Assembly: GCA_928212115.1 (NCBI GenBank)
Contig: CAKMRJ010000001.1
Span: forward strand, 363,672,974 to 363,736,973
Origin: Lactuca virosa
Lineage: Eukaryota; Streptophyta; Magnoliopsida; Asterales; Asteraceae
DNA: 64,000 nucleotides
Reading direction: 5' to 3'
Shown: piece by piece, positions 35,030 to 48,037 of the stretch
How the letters are laid out: every line of letters starts with the position of its first letter
Numbering within the stretch: the first letter of the stretch is position 1
The notes under the pieces: model-generated
What the model was told of the DNA's origin: nothing
Database searches by the model: none
The model's input: only the letters and a program-made list of their open reading frames with translations
Program-made: the position numbers and the translations under genes

Positions 35030-36634
35030 ACCTTTGATATTCTACTATACAGTCTTATTTTCCTCAAATAACAACACATATATTTAATTACCAATGATAG
35101 CAATAGATATGAAATAATGTATTTGTAGCACTTTGTAAGAACATTGCTACTATAGGTAAAAATAAACCTTTCAAAGTATGATGCCTTAATTGGAAAAAAG
35201 GTTTAAAAAAAATACCGACCTGGGGCGCAGCCCGAGTTTTTTTACTAGTTTATCTAAAAGTATTAGACTTTCGTTAAATGTCATTTCACAAAATAGAGAG
35301 TGGGGTGTGTGAATGTGTTTATAATTCATAATTGTTTTGAATTTATGTCGTAATTCTTTTAAATCTATGACCGATTCAAAGGTTGATGAAAACAAGTTAT
35401 AACGTATTTCTTATGATTTAGAAAACTTTAAAAAAAAATTATTTTATGATGAACTTTATATCATTCTATTTTGATCTTATATGATTCAGCTGATAACTAA
35501 GTAGCAATATATCTTCTGAAACCCACGAGTATAGTAATTTACTTTGTTTGAATAGCATTCTAACTGTTTTTAAGCTCATAGTAATGTGGGTTAACTGTGA
35601 TTGTATCTATATTAAAGTACATTGCTATTTACTTTCAATGAATTATAGCAATGTAGTTTTAAAGTACAATGGTTTAGTTTGAAATATTTTAAAAATAGAA
35701 GTAATCTTTTTATAATACATGTGAGAAATATGTTATTTCAGTAAAAAAATGAAAGTATATTGCTTTTAAACGCATTTAACCCATATTTGGGCTGATTACA
35801 AGAATTATCAATAGAAGTGCATTGCTATTTGTTGTAGTTAACCTTCTAAAGCAATGGTAATTTTGCATAACAGGGTCAGTTTTTTCGGTTCTGATCACCA
35901 AAACATAGCAATGTACTTTTGATGAGGGACTCACAGTAACTACAAACTTTAACAAACCAACCATCAGAGCGTATATTGAGAGCAAAACCATCAATATTGT
36001 ATCCAACATTTTATATGGGGGATTTTAATAAGCAAACAAAATTCCTAGCACCTAGAACATTTAAGTAACAAGAGCACCATTAGCATTATACTTTTGATGT
36101 GAGCCTTACAATAACAAAGAACTTTGCAATAGATTTGGATTTAAATTGGGACAGAACCATCTGGGACTGGAAGTAACAACCTTGAATCCTTTATATCATA
36201 GCATATAATTCCAAATATTTGCACATATGATCATATACTCACAGCAAACTGGACTTTATGCAAGTTGGTGGATCAAATATAAAGAAGAATCATAGCTCAC
36301 CAAAAGCAATCTCATTCCCAATTAATTAACTGAATACCAAAAAAACCGAATGTTGAAAAGTAACTCTGCAACTTGCAATGAAGAGGGGGAGAAGAAGCGC
36401 AAGTCTGTACCTTGGGATGAAAAGAGGCGACATCGTGGAGAAGAAGATGGGAAAAACAACCCCACGAGAAGAGGGTATAAAAAAAATAAAGTTTTTTAAT
36501 ATTTAATTAGGTGTAATCCTAATCTTTAGTTTGGAAGGGTACTTTAGTAATATGATATAGAATTTTGAATTTTAAATATGTAAATTCATTTAATCCTAAT
36601 AAAATTATAAGTTTGGATATAAATATGAATTTTA

Positions 36635-37132
36635 GGTACCGTTTGGCAGATGAATTGGACTAAACACGACAGGATTTGACTGGACTGGTCAAATAATTTG
36701 TATTGCATTTGATAAGACTGGAACATAACAAAACAAGTTATCTTAAATCAATAAATCCAAAACTTTAGAGATAAACTTCAAAAAAAATCATACCCGGATG
36801 ATGAAGTCAAATGCACTGATGAGAAATCCTGGCTGATGAGAATCAAAATGGGTTTGAATGATTAGCGGATAATCATTTATCATGTCTGTATAGCGGGAAA
36901 TCTTGAGATGAAGGCTGGAGACACGTTCTGAAGAGGGATAGTTTCGTCCAACATAGAAAAGAAATCAACGTGTACCGTTCAAATCTACCAATTTTGGTGG
37001 GACTGTTTTTTAAATGAATTATCGCATTGACTTGGTCAAAGTTCTCTTCTGTTCTTGTTCTAGGTTACGCCAAACACCTCCCAAAAATTTTAGTAATGTT
37101 CTGCCCACCTAATTCAATCCACCAAACGGGCC
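36635..37132. mobile_element. Harbinger/Tourist-like MITE (B1)
   Basis: Same TTA-flanked element as 15904-16409, slightly shorter. Confidence 0.75.
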
Positions 37133-37562
37133 TTATAGTTTGAAATAGATATATATGTAATTTTAATTATTGTAAAAGATATAAAAGTAATATTAAATGT
37201 TTTTAAGGATATGATTGAAATTTTCTATTTTTTAATAGTTGTCATCATAATCATACTAAGCAAGAGTTTAGAAAAAAACTGTTTATAAGCATTATAAAAG
37301 GTAATACTTTAATTAATATTAACCAAGATAGAGTTCTTTTTAGTGTTTGAAGGCCGTTTCTCAATATAATTAGAAATTAGACGACCATATATTAAAGTAT
37401 CAATCGGAGACTAAGAAGTTAACGGTAAAATTAGTTCTCATTTGCACAAACATTGGTAATTATATAATATTTAAGTTGTTTAATATTGTAAGTTTGAAAC
37501 ACAAAAAAGAAAGACAGTGGGTTTAATTGAAAATTTGAGTAACAAAATGAGAATCACAATTA

Positions 37563-37652
37563 GCGGTGCAAACGAGCTAAACTAATCGTGAGCTACTCGA
37601 GATCGACTCGTTAAAAGCTCGACTCTTGATATTAGGCTCGTTTATTAAACGA
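37563..37652. mobile_element. Truncated left end of the TTA-flanked TIR element (B1)
   Basis: Starts 'gcggtgcaaacgag' after TTA and runs 90 bases before switching at 'attaaacga' to the copia LTR ('aaaaagatc'). The Helitron and right end are lost. Confidence 0.8.
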
Positions 37653-37830
37653 AAAAGATCTATCTAGTCTAAGTATCCTTCCCTATTTATAGGAAAATGA
37701 AAGCACACAAAAAATACAAAGGACTAAACAATATAGTTTCGAAAACAACAATGCCTTTATAAATAACATTACATTACATCACGAACTTTCCATAACTTTC
37801 GACACCTTACAACTAACTTCGACTCTTACA
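37653..37830 (-). mobile_element. Partial copia 3' LTR (B1)
   Basis: Inner 178 bases of the same 312-base LTR seen in A1 and A2, with TATA box and the polypurine tract at 37831-37844 on the internal side. The outer LTR end is missing at the junction. Confidence 0.82.
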
Positions 37831-37858
37831 ATCTCCCCCTTTGTAAGCAGTGTCGAAA

Positions 37859-39440
37859 TCAGGTTATCAAAACTTGAGCAGTCATATGTAATGTCCTTCG
37901 AATCTCCGCATACCAGTTCATGACCTTCTTTAGTTCAGCTTTATCCGCTTCATTGTTCTTCTTACAACTGTTCATACACACAATTAAGTTTGTATAATGA
38001 GTAGTTGCGTATCTTTCAACGTCACTTGACTGAAATAAGAACTTCGTTTGTTTTCCCTTCTTGCTCTTTCCAACGAAAACAACTCCAAATGGCTTCAGAC
38101 ATATCTCACCATCAACATACATCTTTAAATTAGCTTGACTCTTCAACGCTGATTGAGGAACTGTGATTTCTTTTTCCCATTGAAAATTCTAACTCAACAT
38201 CAGTCAATGCTAGAGAATCATAATAATTGTCTATGAAAAGCTTGATATGGCCTAACCCCATACGTAGTACATCTTTACTTGTTCCCTGAAGTTTCGAAGC
38301 ATCCATGTCTTTGAGTATGTTCGCAACTTGAATCAGATCATTCAAGTTCATCAGAGGAAAATCAGCAATCGAGAAGTCAAGAGCAACATTGTTTGCCCTC
38401 ACAACATGGTATCGAAAATTTTGCAGCATATTCTCGAACAACACATCCTATGTTATACTTATCACTCGAACAATCTTCACAAGTGACCATACCTCTTCCT
38501 GACCTTTTCCCAATACAACATGAAATCTCAGCTTCATATGAATAAAGTCATCTTTATCCTTGAATTGATCAACGATCTTGTAATGAGCAGTGAGAAACAT
38601 CATTTCATTGATTGGAAAATCGAGTTGATTCATATCAGAGTTCTCGATAGCATAACTTTTTCTTGGGTTCTTCTCAAACTCATACATCTCATTTTAAGCA
38701 ACTCTAGCTTCGATATTTTCATAACTATATAGTTTCCTTGGATCTCCTTTGTCCAAAGTAGGTGGATCATTTTGTCGAAACCTCAAAATACTTTGAATCT
38801 GACGTTGTTTCTCTATTTCTTCATCTATCTCACCTTTTCTTTATTCCTTTGATTTCTCTACAACAATCCCTTTCCTCTCCCTTGACTTTTTGTAGTTTGT
38901 TCAGGTTTCGAAACACTCCCTTCACCTGTTGATCCAATTACAATGCCTTTAGCAATTGGCCTTGTAGTTGTGACAGTTGCTATCACTGGATCAGCCTTCA
39001 AGGATATCAGTTTTGATGTAGGAATATGAGTTGTAAACACTTTACCAACAACGTTTTCTTCTACATTCGTTATCCCAGAAGCACCTTCTCCTCTACCAAC
39101 ATTTCTTGTTTCTCCCCCTTGCACCCTGTGACAACAACAGGTGGGGCATTTGTTGGTAAGAGGTTTATCAGCTGAGACAATGGAGCTAACTCCTTCTGGA
39201 TTGTAGTTTCAAACAAACGAAACTTCTGAGTGAAGAACTCGGGAGTTAAAAGAGATGATGAGCCAGATTTCGAAACCAGCTCTTTGAGTTCACGAAGCAG
39301 GACATCATGTTTTCCAAAACTACTAATATCATCAGCTGCCTTTTCATCAAACTTGGGAAGAAGAGATTGATACCATTCCACCACTTTCGTCACAGCCCCT
39401 GCAACAATGTCTACTTTCGAAAGTAGAGAATAATAATTTG
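37859..39440 (-). pseudogene. Copia extra ORF downstream of pol, decayed (B1)
   Basis: Same ORF family as 2978-5262 but independently diverged and truncated at its N terminus. It begins at 'ELNTNYYSLLSKVD' fused to upstream pre-integrase sequence. It lacks the stop near 'VIG' shared by A1 and A2 and has its own frameshifts, one near 38150-38175. The coiled-coil half is deleted. Confidence 0.65.
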
Positions 39441-39448
39441 TATTCAAC

Positions 39449-40599
39449 TCATTTATCTCCATTTCTTTTGGATTTGAGCAAAACTTTGTTTGTATTGACA
39501 TTCGAAATAATGCTTCCTTCTTCATTAAACACCACTTGATTTCCAGTGCCAACAACAAGTTGCGAAACACTAATCAATTTATGTTGAAGACCTTCGACGT
39601 AAGCAACTCGATTAACAGTAAACTTCCCATTTGTTACTTTACCATTTCCCTTGACTTGACACTTTTGATTGTTACCAAACTTCACTACTCCAGCATTTTC
39701 CAAACTTCGATAATCATGTAAATTTTATTTCCTTGCAGTCATGTGACGAGAGTAACCACTATCGATATACCATTTTTCATCATATTGCTCGTCACATAGA
39801 ACCTGCAATCAGTGAAATAATTTAGGTACCCAAGGCTGTTTGGGTCCTTTAAGAATTAGTTTGAAACACATTATGAAATGAAGATCCTAAAATCCCATTA
39901 CGAACTTTAGATTTGACACTATCAATTAAGTTCACTTCGTTTGGTAAAGGCTCAGAAATATAACATATCGAAAGTTTAGGACTTTCACTGAATTTCGCCT
40001 TTTTCTTCTCAGATGGTGGCTTTGTTGCCTTTTCTTCCATAATCAAACCTATTATCAGGAACTTTATCAAACTCAGCTATAGTCTTTTCAGAATCATAAG
40101 ATACACAATCAATCTTTTCTCTTTCAAAAGCTAAGAAAAGGTAATAACTTCCTATGTTGCTCTTTGCTTATATCAGAATAATGATGTAAAGCAGTTAACT
40201 TTGCATATAGTCTCTTAGTTGAATTACAATAAATGTTTCTCTGAGCTAACAACATCCGAACCTCATTATTCAATTTGTCCCTATCACACATGCGATTAGT
40301 AATTTGCAAATCAAGATATTCTACTCTTATTTTCTTGGAATCCAACTGCTTTTGTGTCTCTAGTAATTGTGTACTAGATTTCTTAGCCTCATTACTAGCA
40401 GAGATAACCAAATTATCAAAATAAGCCACAGTATCATTAAAAGCAGTTAATTCAGAATCGTAAGCATTCAAAGGAATATTAAAAGATTGAAGTATAGAAC
40501 GTACCTTCGTGGTCATTGGTGATTTGTCTCCACTCTTTGTCATAAAACAGTGACCAGTAACATTCTCTCCATCTTCGTCCTCAAACTTTGCATACATCG
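39449..40599 (-). pseudogene. Copia gag, protease and pre-integrase remnant (B1)
   Basis: Minus strand: 40597-40124 is a Lys/Glu-rich gag C-terminal part. At 39752-39766 the protease motif reads 'WYIDSGYSRHMT' (usual copia WxLDSGCSxHMT, active Asp in DSG). 39703-39449 carries 'VAYVEGLQHKLISVSQL', the gag_pre-integrase signature. A stop interrupts after the protease motif. Integrase, reverse transcriptase and RNase H are deleted at the join near 39450. This establishes the copia assignment and orientation. Confidence 0.85.
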
Positions 40600-41130
40600 T
40601 GTCACACCCCCAAGCCTGAACGGCGGAAACATTCGGGGGCGAAGGACGTCATGTACAATATCATAACAATTGAATAGTAAAGAAAGTACACACAACCATC
40701 ATATACATAATTGAAAAGTTTACATGATTGTAAGTGTTACATGTTTCAAAAGTCAATTACAATATGATGTCCAAAAGATTTTATTAACGCCTGAGCGTCA
40801 ATCTTCAAAAGTAGCTGATAATCTGATTTAACGATTCCCTGAGAATACAAGTTATTTTAAAGAAAAAGTGTCAACAATTAAGTTGGTGAGTTCATAAGTA
40901 GTTATTTGAATAATTGCATGGCATTCGTAAGTTCACATTTGTTTCGAGAAAATCCGATATTTTCTATAAAAAGAGTTATGATTTGTAGCTGTATAAAATG
41001 GATGTATTGAACCAGGAAAATCCTATATTTTTCCCAAAGTTGAAAATCACTCTTAATGTTCCAAGACTGTAACTTGTAAGTAAATATGTCATACTTAAAC
41101 TGATAATGCATAGTTTTATTAGTGAACAAA
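40600..41130. mobile_element. LTR fragment opening TGTCACACCCCC
   Basis: Starts 'tgtcacacccccaagcctga' directly at the copia gag remnant. The opening and a 'cattcgggggcg' stretch are typical of another plant LTR family. The other end is lost in the scar that follows. Confidence 0.6.
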
Positions 41131-41254
41131 ACTATAGGAAGCTTGTATTTTTTGTAATGCCCCGTTTATTTAAATAAATTAATAAATGTAAGTCCCAGAC
41201 TATAGGAAGCTTGTATTTTTTGTAACGCCCCGTGTATTTTTTGTAACGCCCCAT
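41129..41254. repeat. Patchwork of short copied blocks (repair scar)
   Basis: 'actataggaagcttgtattt' followed by 'tttgtaa(t/c)gccccgt' occurs at 41129-41165 and 41198-41235. The sub-block 'gtattttttgtaacgcccc' occurs a third time at 41234-41252. This links the previous LTR to a TGTAACGCC-type LTR. Confidence 0.85.
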
Positions 41255-41490
41255 TTTGTAAGTATTTATGAAGGCAGGGAGTAAATGGTAATTTATGGGA
41301 CTTCATTTGAAGAGATTATGGAAGATAGGGGCTGTTTGGTAATTTTCGTACCTAAAATGTAAAGGATTTAATGCTGAGGGTTCATTTGGTAATAATTGGA
41401 TTGAATTTGAAAGAAAAGGAAAGGGGGAGGGACTGATTTTAACATTATGGCACTTAGTTTGCTAGGGCTCGGGTATATAGCCATACAAAC
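41244..41490 (+). mobile_element. Truncated TGTAACGCC-type LTR
   Basis: Begins 'tgtaacgccccattttgtaa' and continues about 250 bases to 'agccatacaaaccctaattt'. The opening resembles the solo LTR at 26498 but the interior differs. Confidence 0.55.
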
Positions 41491-41778
41491 CCTAATTTTG
41501 TATTATAAATTTTTAATGCTTATAAATTTATTAGCAACATAATTCAACCCAATTTTGTATTATAAATTTTTAATATTGTTAATCATTAATATTAGTTTTA
41601 AATTTATAAAAAAACATTAATATTTTTAATTTACACAAAAAAAATAAAATTTAATTATTTATAATCAATATTGGACTATTATTTTATATTTGTATAGAAA
41701 AAAAATTACAAAAATATGATATACTTTATTCACTTTTGTTAAAAAATGAATTCTTATTTTAAGATGACACATAACACA
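41491..41778. other. AT-rich spacer at the B1/A2 junction
   Basis: Rejoins the common unit end at about 41518. The stretch 'aattttgtattataaatttt' plus 'taat' appears twice (41494-41517 and 41551-41574); the A units have it once. Confidence 0.7.
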
Positions 41779-42885
41779 TGAGTAACACATATGTTAAATG
41801 TGACTCGAGCATTTGGAGCATCCTCATGGTGCATTTAGAGAACTTAGATCTCAGTAAAGCACTTGAGGTTCATGGAGCAAGTGACAAAGGAACGAATCAT
41901 CTGAGATGGCTTTGGACCATCTGTCAAAGGAACTGATCTGGTGATAAAGGAAAGGATCTTCCAAAAGGGGGTTTTGAGCAACTTGGAGTGATTTGGTGAA
42001 ACTTGGAGTGGCTTGGAGCAACTTAGAGCACTTGGAGAAATATGGAACACTTGGAGCACATGAAGCAACATGGAGCTCTAGGAGCGCTTGGAGCAACGTG
42101 GAGCACTTGGAGCAACGTGGAACATCATGTTGCGCCATGTAGAAAGAAGTTGTTCCACTTGTGAGGATGTTGCGCAAATGATAGCATGATGCGCCATCAT
42201 ATCTGAAGTTACGCCAAAGTGATGTTTACCCAAGTAGATGTTGAGCCATTAAGATGGTGTTGCTCCATAAGAAGGGAAGGTTCTCCATAGATGAGATGTT
42301 GCACCATTGTCATCTTGGTACATGATGCACCATATTGATTCCTTTAATGTTCCATATTGATCCACGTAGGCTTAAAAGATGATGATGCTCAACAAATACA
42401 CCATGAATGTTGTGCCACCATGATGGATGTTGGACCATTAGTGTTTATGATGCATCACCTGTGCATCATGATGCTCCACTATGGCCAAGGTGGTCCATCA
42501 TGTGCGTTGCTGATACACATATGTTGTAATATATGGAAAAATGCTTCCGAACATCTTGCATGGCAGATTATGATTGGTTGACACCATTCATGGGCCTATG
42601 GGCCAATGGGCTTGGCCTATTATGGTTTTAGGTCTGATCCCTCAACTATAAATAGGGATGTCTACTTAGTCATTTGATGTGTCTTGTATATCCTTAGTGA
42701 TTAGGACGAACCTCTAGTGAATTGTACTTGTAAACTTTGTTTGAGAGATTTGAAATAAAGAATACTCCCTCCTGCCCGTGCACGTAGATCACCTCGACCC
42801 AACCACGTAAATATTTTGCGTTTTGTGTTTTTGGTTTTGTTTGTTATCCACATTACTTCCTAACAAGGGTCATAAGAACTTGGCA
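41779..42885 (+). mobile_element. Degenerate LTR-like segment (A2)
   Basis: As 19904-21038, with 'ctataaataggg' near 42646 and primer-binding-like 'gtggcgtcag' at 42887. It lacks two short B-type insertions. Confidence 0.45.
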
Positions 42886-43237
42886 AGTGGCGTCAGATTT
42901 GTTCCGAGTCTTGAAAAGTATCGTCTGATTTCCTAACAACATAATTTCAGCAAACTTGATGAGTTGGAAGGAATAAATTGTAAGAGTTCATTGACTTTAT
43001 TTATTAAATTTTTTATTTGAAATTTTATTGGATTGGATTGGATTGGGTTAGGTAATTGGATAGTTTTTAAGACCTCTTTAATAGTCAACTTCCAAATGTC
43101 ATATTAGTTATTCAAAATCATATTTCTATTAATTTTTATTTTATAAAATCTATTAAAAATGTCCACTCCTTTGTGTATCCCATCTATCTTCGACATCTAT
43201 AGCAACATATATTGTAGTTTTTTTAGTTTTTAATGTA

Positions 43238-44688
43238 GGGAAAATTTTATATATATCCTTGCAAACTCTAAAAATTACTTCAATATCCTTGCAAACTTTA
43301 AATTTACACCTATATCCATCCAACACTATAAAGATTACATAAATATCCAAAGTTATATTTTAATTAGAATTATATCAAATTTTTATTAAATATTTTATAT
43401 AATATTCAAAATTATGTACTAGTTTACCAAATTCCCTTTTCTCTTTCTTTCATCGATTATGCCCTCTTCTTTATTACTTCAATACATCTCACTCGATAAA
43501 TTCAACATACCATCTCCCTCACCTTCTTCTTCCTGCTCTATCAACTACCACCACCGGTAAACCTCCGTGTCTCCGTTCCTGTCATGCTACTTCGAATAAC
43601 CAGTGGGGCGACTACTCCTCATAATTATGATCGGTCGTCAATCGCTGAATATTGGTTTCTCGGTTTATGCTTTGTTATAATCTATTCAGAATTAGATGCT
43701 ATTAGTGAAGTAATTGATTTTGGATGGTTTAACTTGTGTTGCGTTGTACTGATATGTGTATAATTTACGGTTGGATTTTTCCATTGATATAGTTTTTGTG
43801 TATTGCCTTCGTTTCTGGTAACTGTACTTTGAGAGTTGGTACATTTGGCCTCAAGAATCGAATTTACCAATTGATATTCCCATTGGATCCTTTTGTGTCT
43901 GTTAATTTCCAGCCCCAAGCAAAATCTTTATTACTTATAGGAAGTTTATTAGGAGTGGACAAGGCTTAATCTATTTTTATGAGCAATTCTTTGACCTTTG
44001 TGGTTTATCGAAAACTTATGGCTTAATCTTTTATATGTTTCGTTCCCAAAATTAGTTCTCAATGGAGATGGTTGGTGGTGAGATTGAAAAAATGCCGAAG
44101 AGCTATTATCTAAATATGTTTAAGGATTTTCTTTCTATGTGCATTTTTTTATGAAGCAGACCAAGGTAAGGGTTTTAATTCTTTTCCTAATAGAATTATA
44201 TACTTAATTCTTTATCTTATGAGGACGTTGGCATGGCTTCTTCCAATTTTGTATGGATTCTTAATATAATATTGTTGTTTGATTGAAGTAATGCATATAT
44301 GAGTGTTTTTCAGGAAAGGTTGCTATGTTGGGTTTTATAAGGGGATGCAGAGTGTAGTACTCATAAAATCCCAATCCATAACCCCATTTCAAACTATGGT
44401 CCCATTTCACTTTGGATTGAGATGAACTAAGAAGACGATATACCACTATTGAAGGTTTGTGATTTAATTTGGAATTTAATTAGAAAACGGTATTTTGGTA
44501 AACTAATATATAATTTTGAATATTAGATAAAAAAAATTTAATAAAAATTGATATAATTCTAATTAAAATATGATTTTGGATATGTATGTAATTTTTATAT
44601 TTTTGGATGGATATAGGTGTAATTTCAAAGTTTGCAAGGATACTGAAGTAATATTTTGAGTTTGCAAGGATATATAGGAAATTTTCCC
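43238..44688. mobile_element. MULE-I, complete copy with perfect 9-bp duplication (A2, first)
   Basis: 1451 bases from 'gggaaaatt' to 'attttccc', flanked on both sides by tttaatgta (43229-43237, 44689-44697). Inverted repeats about 190 bases. The interior has the Pro/Ser-rich gene-like segment, a donor-like 'caaggtaagg' near 44162 and acceptor-like 'tttttcag' near 44313, but no transposase. Confidence 0.9.
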
Positions 44689-44704
44689 TTTAATGTATGT
44701 TATA

Positions 44705-45190
44705 CACGGCCAGTCCAAACATATATTGGACCCGGGGCGAGAAGAAAAGAAGGGCCCTCAACGTCAAATATAATAAAGATTTGAAAAAAGACATCAATAA
44801 AAATAAACTAATAATATCATCAATAACACAAATATAACCATAATATTTATAAAAAAAATAACATTATTTAAAGGATAATAATTTTGTAACTTTTTTATAT
44901 GCAAAATCATTGATAATACTATCAATTTATCTAACATATATTTCTTTATACATAATATTGTCAAACCATTCATTATTTCTTATGCAATTTTCTTTAATAA
45001 CTTCAGTTTTGAAAAAACTTATCGATTCAAATGCAACAGTAACATGCATGGTTAATAAGATGTTATATGCTATAAAAACATTTGGATAACAATCACTTTG
45101 ATGCAGAAAAAAAGATAATTTCATACCACATCGCATACATTGTCATTACAAAAAGTAGCAACAAACTTTATGAAACATTTTATTATTATC
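44705..45190 (-). pseudogene. Partial hAT relic with dimerisation fragment (A2, first copy)
   Basis: Starts at the hAT end 'cacggccagtcc'. The minus strand gives 'SDCYPNVFIAYNILLT' (ORF from 45136) and then, after a shift, the 'MLDKL' block. The element is not completed because copia interrupts the nested MITE at 45407. Confidence 0.72.
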
Positions 45191-45406
45191 CATAGTTGTC
45201 AAACTCGTACGAGTCACGAGTCGACTCATTTTATACCCAAAACGAGGTGACTCGGTGTATGACTCAGTTTTAGGTATGACTCGGTCAAAATTTACAAGTC
45301 CTAGCCTAATTCCTACCGAGTCGAGTCAACTCGTGACTCAGTCGAGTATTGCGTCTCATGGATAATCACATGATCCGGTGGGTAAACAAATTATCTAGCG
45401 GTTAAT
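45191..45406. mobile_element. Left part of CATAGTTGTC-type MITE, split by copia (A2)
   Basis: Same break after 'ggttaat' as in A1 (2637), so the copia insertion predates the duplication of the A unit. Confidence 0.8.
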
Positions 45407-45718
45407 TGTGGAGGTTTGATTTATCGAGTAATGAAACGATATCAAAATTGATATGAAGTAAGAACAGCAAGAGTAAATATAATCTTGTTTCGACTCATAT
45501 TATGCTTTCAGATACAAAGAGATTCAGACAGAAATGTGGAAAAAGATCTATCTAGTCTAAATATCCTTCCCTATTTATAGGAAAATGAAAGCACGCAAAA
45601 AATACAAAGGACTAAAAAATACAATTTCGAAAACAACAATGCCTTTATAAATAACATTACATTACATCACGAACTTTCCATAGCTTTCGACACCTTACAA
45701 CTAACTTCGACTCTTACA
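45407..45718 (-). mobile_element. 3' LTR of copia (312 bp, A2)
   Basis: TG...CA ends, same length and position as 2638-2949. The adjacent polypurine tract is mutated (ctccccg on the plus strand). Confidence 0.85.
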
Positions 45719-45746
45719 ATCTCCCCGTTTCTAAGAAGTGTCGAAA

Positions 45747-48032
45747 TCAGGTTATTAAAACTTGAGCAGCCATATGTAATGTCCTTCGAATCTCCGCATA
45801 CCAGTTCATGACCTTCTTCAGTTCAACTTTATCCTCTTCATTGTTCTTCTTACAACTGTTCATACGCATAATTAAGTTTTTATAATGAGCAGTTGTGTAT
45901 CTTTCAACGTCACTTGACTGAAATAAGAACTTCGTTTGTTTTCCCTTCTTGCTCTTTCCAACGAAAACAACTCCAAATGGCTTCAGACATATCTCACCAT
46001 CAACATACATCTTTAAATCAGCTTGACTCTTCAACGCTGATTGAGGAACTGTGATTTCTTTTCCCATTGACAATGCTAACTCAACATCAGTCAATGCTAG
46101 ACAATGATAATAATTGTCTATGAAAAGCTTGATATGGCCTAACCCCAGACGTAGTACATCTTTACTTGTTCCCTGAACTTTCGAAGCATCCATGTCTTTG
46201 AGTATGTTCGCAACATAAATCAGATCATTCAAGTTCATCAGAGGAAAATCAACAATCAAGATGTCAAGAGCAACATTGTTTTCCCTCACAACATGGTATC
46301 GAAAATTATGCAGCATATTCTCGAACAACCCATCCTTTGTTATACTTATCACTCGAACAATATTCACGAGTGACCATACCTCTTCCTGATCTTTTCCCAA
46401 CACAACATGAAATCTCAGCTTCATATGAATAAAATCATCTTTATCCTTGAATTGATCAACAATCTTGTACTGAGCAGTGAGAAACATCATTTCATTGATT
46501 GGAAAATCGAGTTGATTCATATCAGAGTTCCCGATAGCATAAGTTTTTCTTGGCTTCTTCTCAAACTCATTCATCTCATTGTAAGCAACTCTAGCTTCGA
46601 TATTTTCATAACTATACAGTTTCCTTGGATCTCCTTTGTCCAAAGTAGGAGGATCATTTTTTCGAAGCCTCAAAATACTTTGAATCTGAAGTTGTTTCTC
46701 TATTTCTGCATCTATCTCAGCTTTTCTTTCTTCCTTTGATTTCTCTACAACAATCCCTTTTCCTCTCCCTTGACTTGTTGTAATTTGTTCAGGTTTCGAA
46801 ACACTCCCTTCACCTGTTTATCCAATTACAATGCCTTTAGCAATTGGCCTTGTAGTTATGACATTTGCTATCACTGGATCAGCCTTCGAAATTATCGGTT
46901 TTGATGTAGGAATATGAGTTGTAAACACATTACCAACAACTTTTGCTTCTACATTCGTTATCCCAGAAGCACCTTCTCCTCTACCAACATTTCTTCTTTC
47001 TCCCCATTGCACCCCTGTGACAACAGGTGGGGCATTTGTTGGTAAGAGGTTTATCAGCTGAGACAATGGAGCTAACTCCTTCTGGATTGTAGTATCAAAC
47101 AAAAAAAACTTCTGAGTGAAGAACTATGGAGTTAAAAGAGATGATGAGCCAGATTTCGAAACCATCTCTTTGAGTTCATGAAGCAGGACATCAAGTTTTC
47201 CAAAACTACTAATATCATCAGCTGCATTTTCATCAAACTTGGGAAGAAGAGATTGATACCATTCCACCACTTTCGTCACAGCCCCTGCAACAATGTCTAC
47301 TTTCAAAAGTAGAGAAGAATAATTTGTATTCAACTCATTTATCTCCTTGGCCACATCAACCTTCAATTCTTCAAGTTTACGATTAACATCTTCCCTCACA
47401 GTCTTCACATCCTTAACAAACAGAACATGACGTTCCTTTGCAACCAACCTTAGCTCCTTGATTTCATTATTGAACGTATCAGAGTGAGCTTTGACTCTAA
47501 GTTCATTATTCTTATCCAAAACATCCAGCTTGTTTTGAAGTCGAAGCTCCTGAGCTTTGAGCATAACATCAACTTCAATTCCAAAAACATAATGTTTGCT
47601 TTCGGCATCTGCTTGTGACTGTAACAAGGAATTGAGCTTCCTGTTTAGAATCTTGAACTGTTTCCCTGACATAAGCATGTGATATGGAATGTCTTCTTCT
47701 TCAGGATCAAATTCGAGATCAGCAAATGATCCTTCAAATCCTCCATCATCAGTGTCATCATCATTTACAGGTTTGGGTGGATCAGTGGATTGAGACGGGA
47801 AAAGAGAAGTGAGGGGTTGATTTATGACTTGATCAAAAGTTGGTGAATGTGTGGTTGTAGAAACAGTGGTGACAAACGGTGGTAAAGAAGTATTGGTAGT
47901 GATGATAGATGTTTCGAAAATACCTTGAGTAGACACGAGGTTTTCTGTGTTCGAAACTCCTTCACCCATGTTGACATGTACATCCATATTAGATACGTGT
48001 GTAAGAATGCCTAAGGTTCGAAACTCCTTCAC
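45747..48032 (-). pseudogene. Copia extra ORF downstream of pol, decayed (A2)
   Basis: Three collinear open pieces on the minus strand: 48032-47124 (Ser/Thr-rich, acidic, coiled-coil), 47102-46818 and 46673-45747 (308 codons, the longest). They are separated by TAG at 47124-47126 (CAG in A1) and TAA near 46818, shared with A1. The 3' piece is open here although frameshifted in A1, so one longer ancestral ORF is clear. Function unknown; an env-like position is inferred only from its place after pol. Confidence 0.68.
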
Positions 48033-48037
48033 CCATG

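Noticed and set aside
33774..35408. B1-specific 1.63 kb as a transposon insertion
   Set aside because: No target duplication or terminal repeats at the ends; a deletion in the A lineage with 'ttt' microhomology explains it better.
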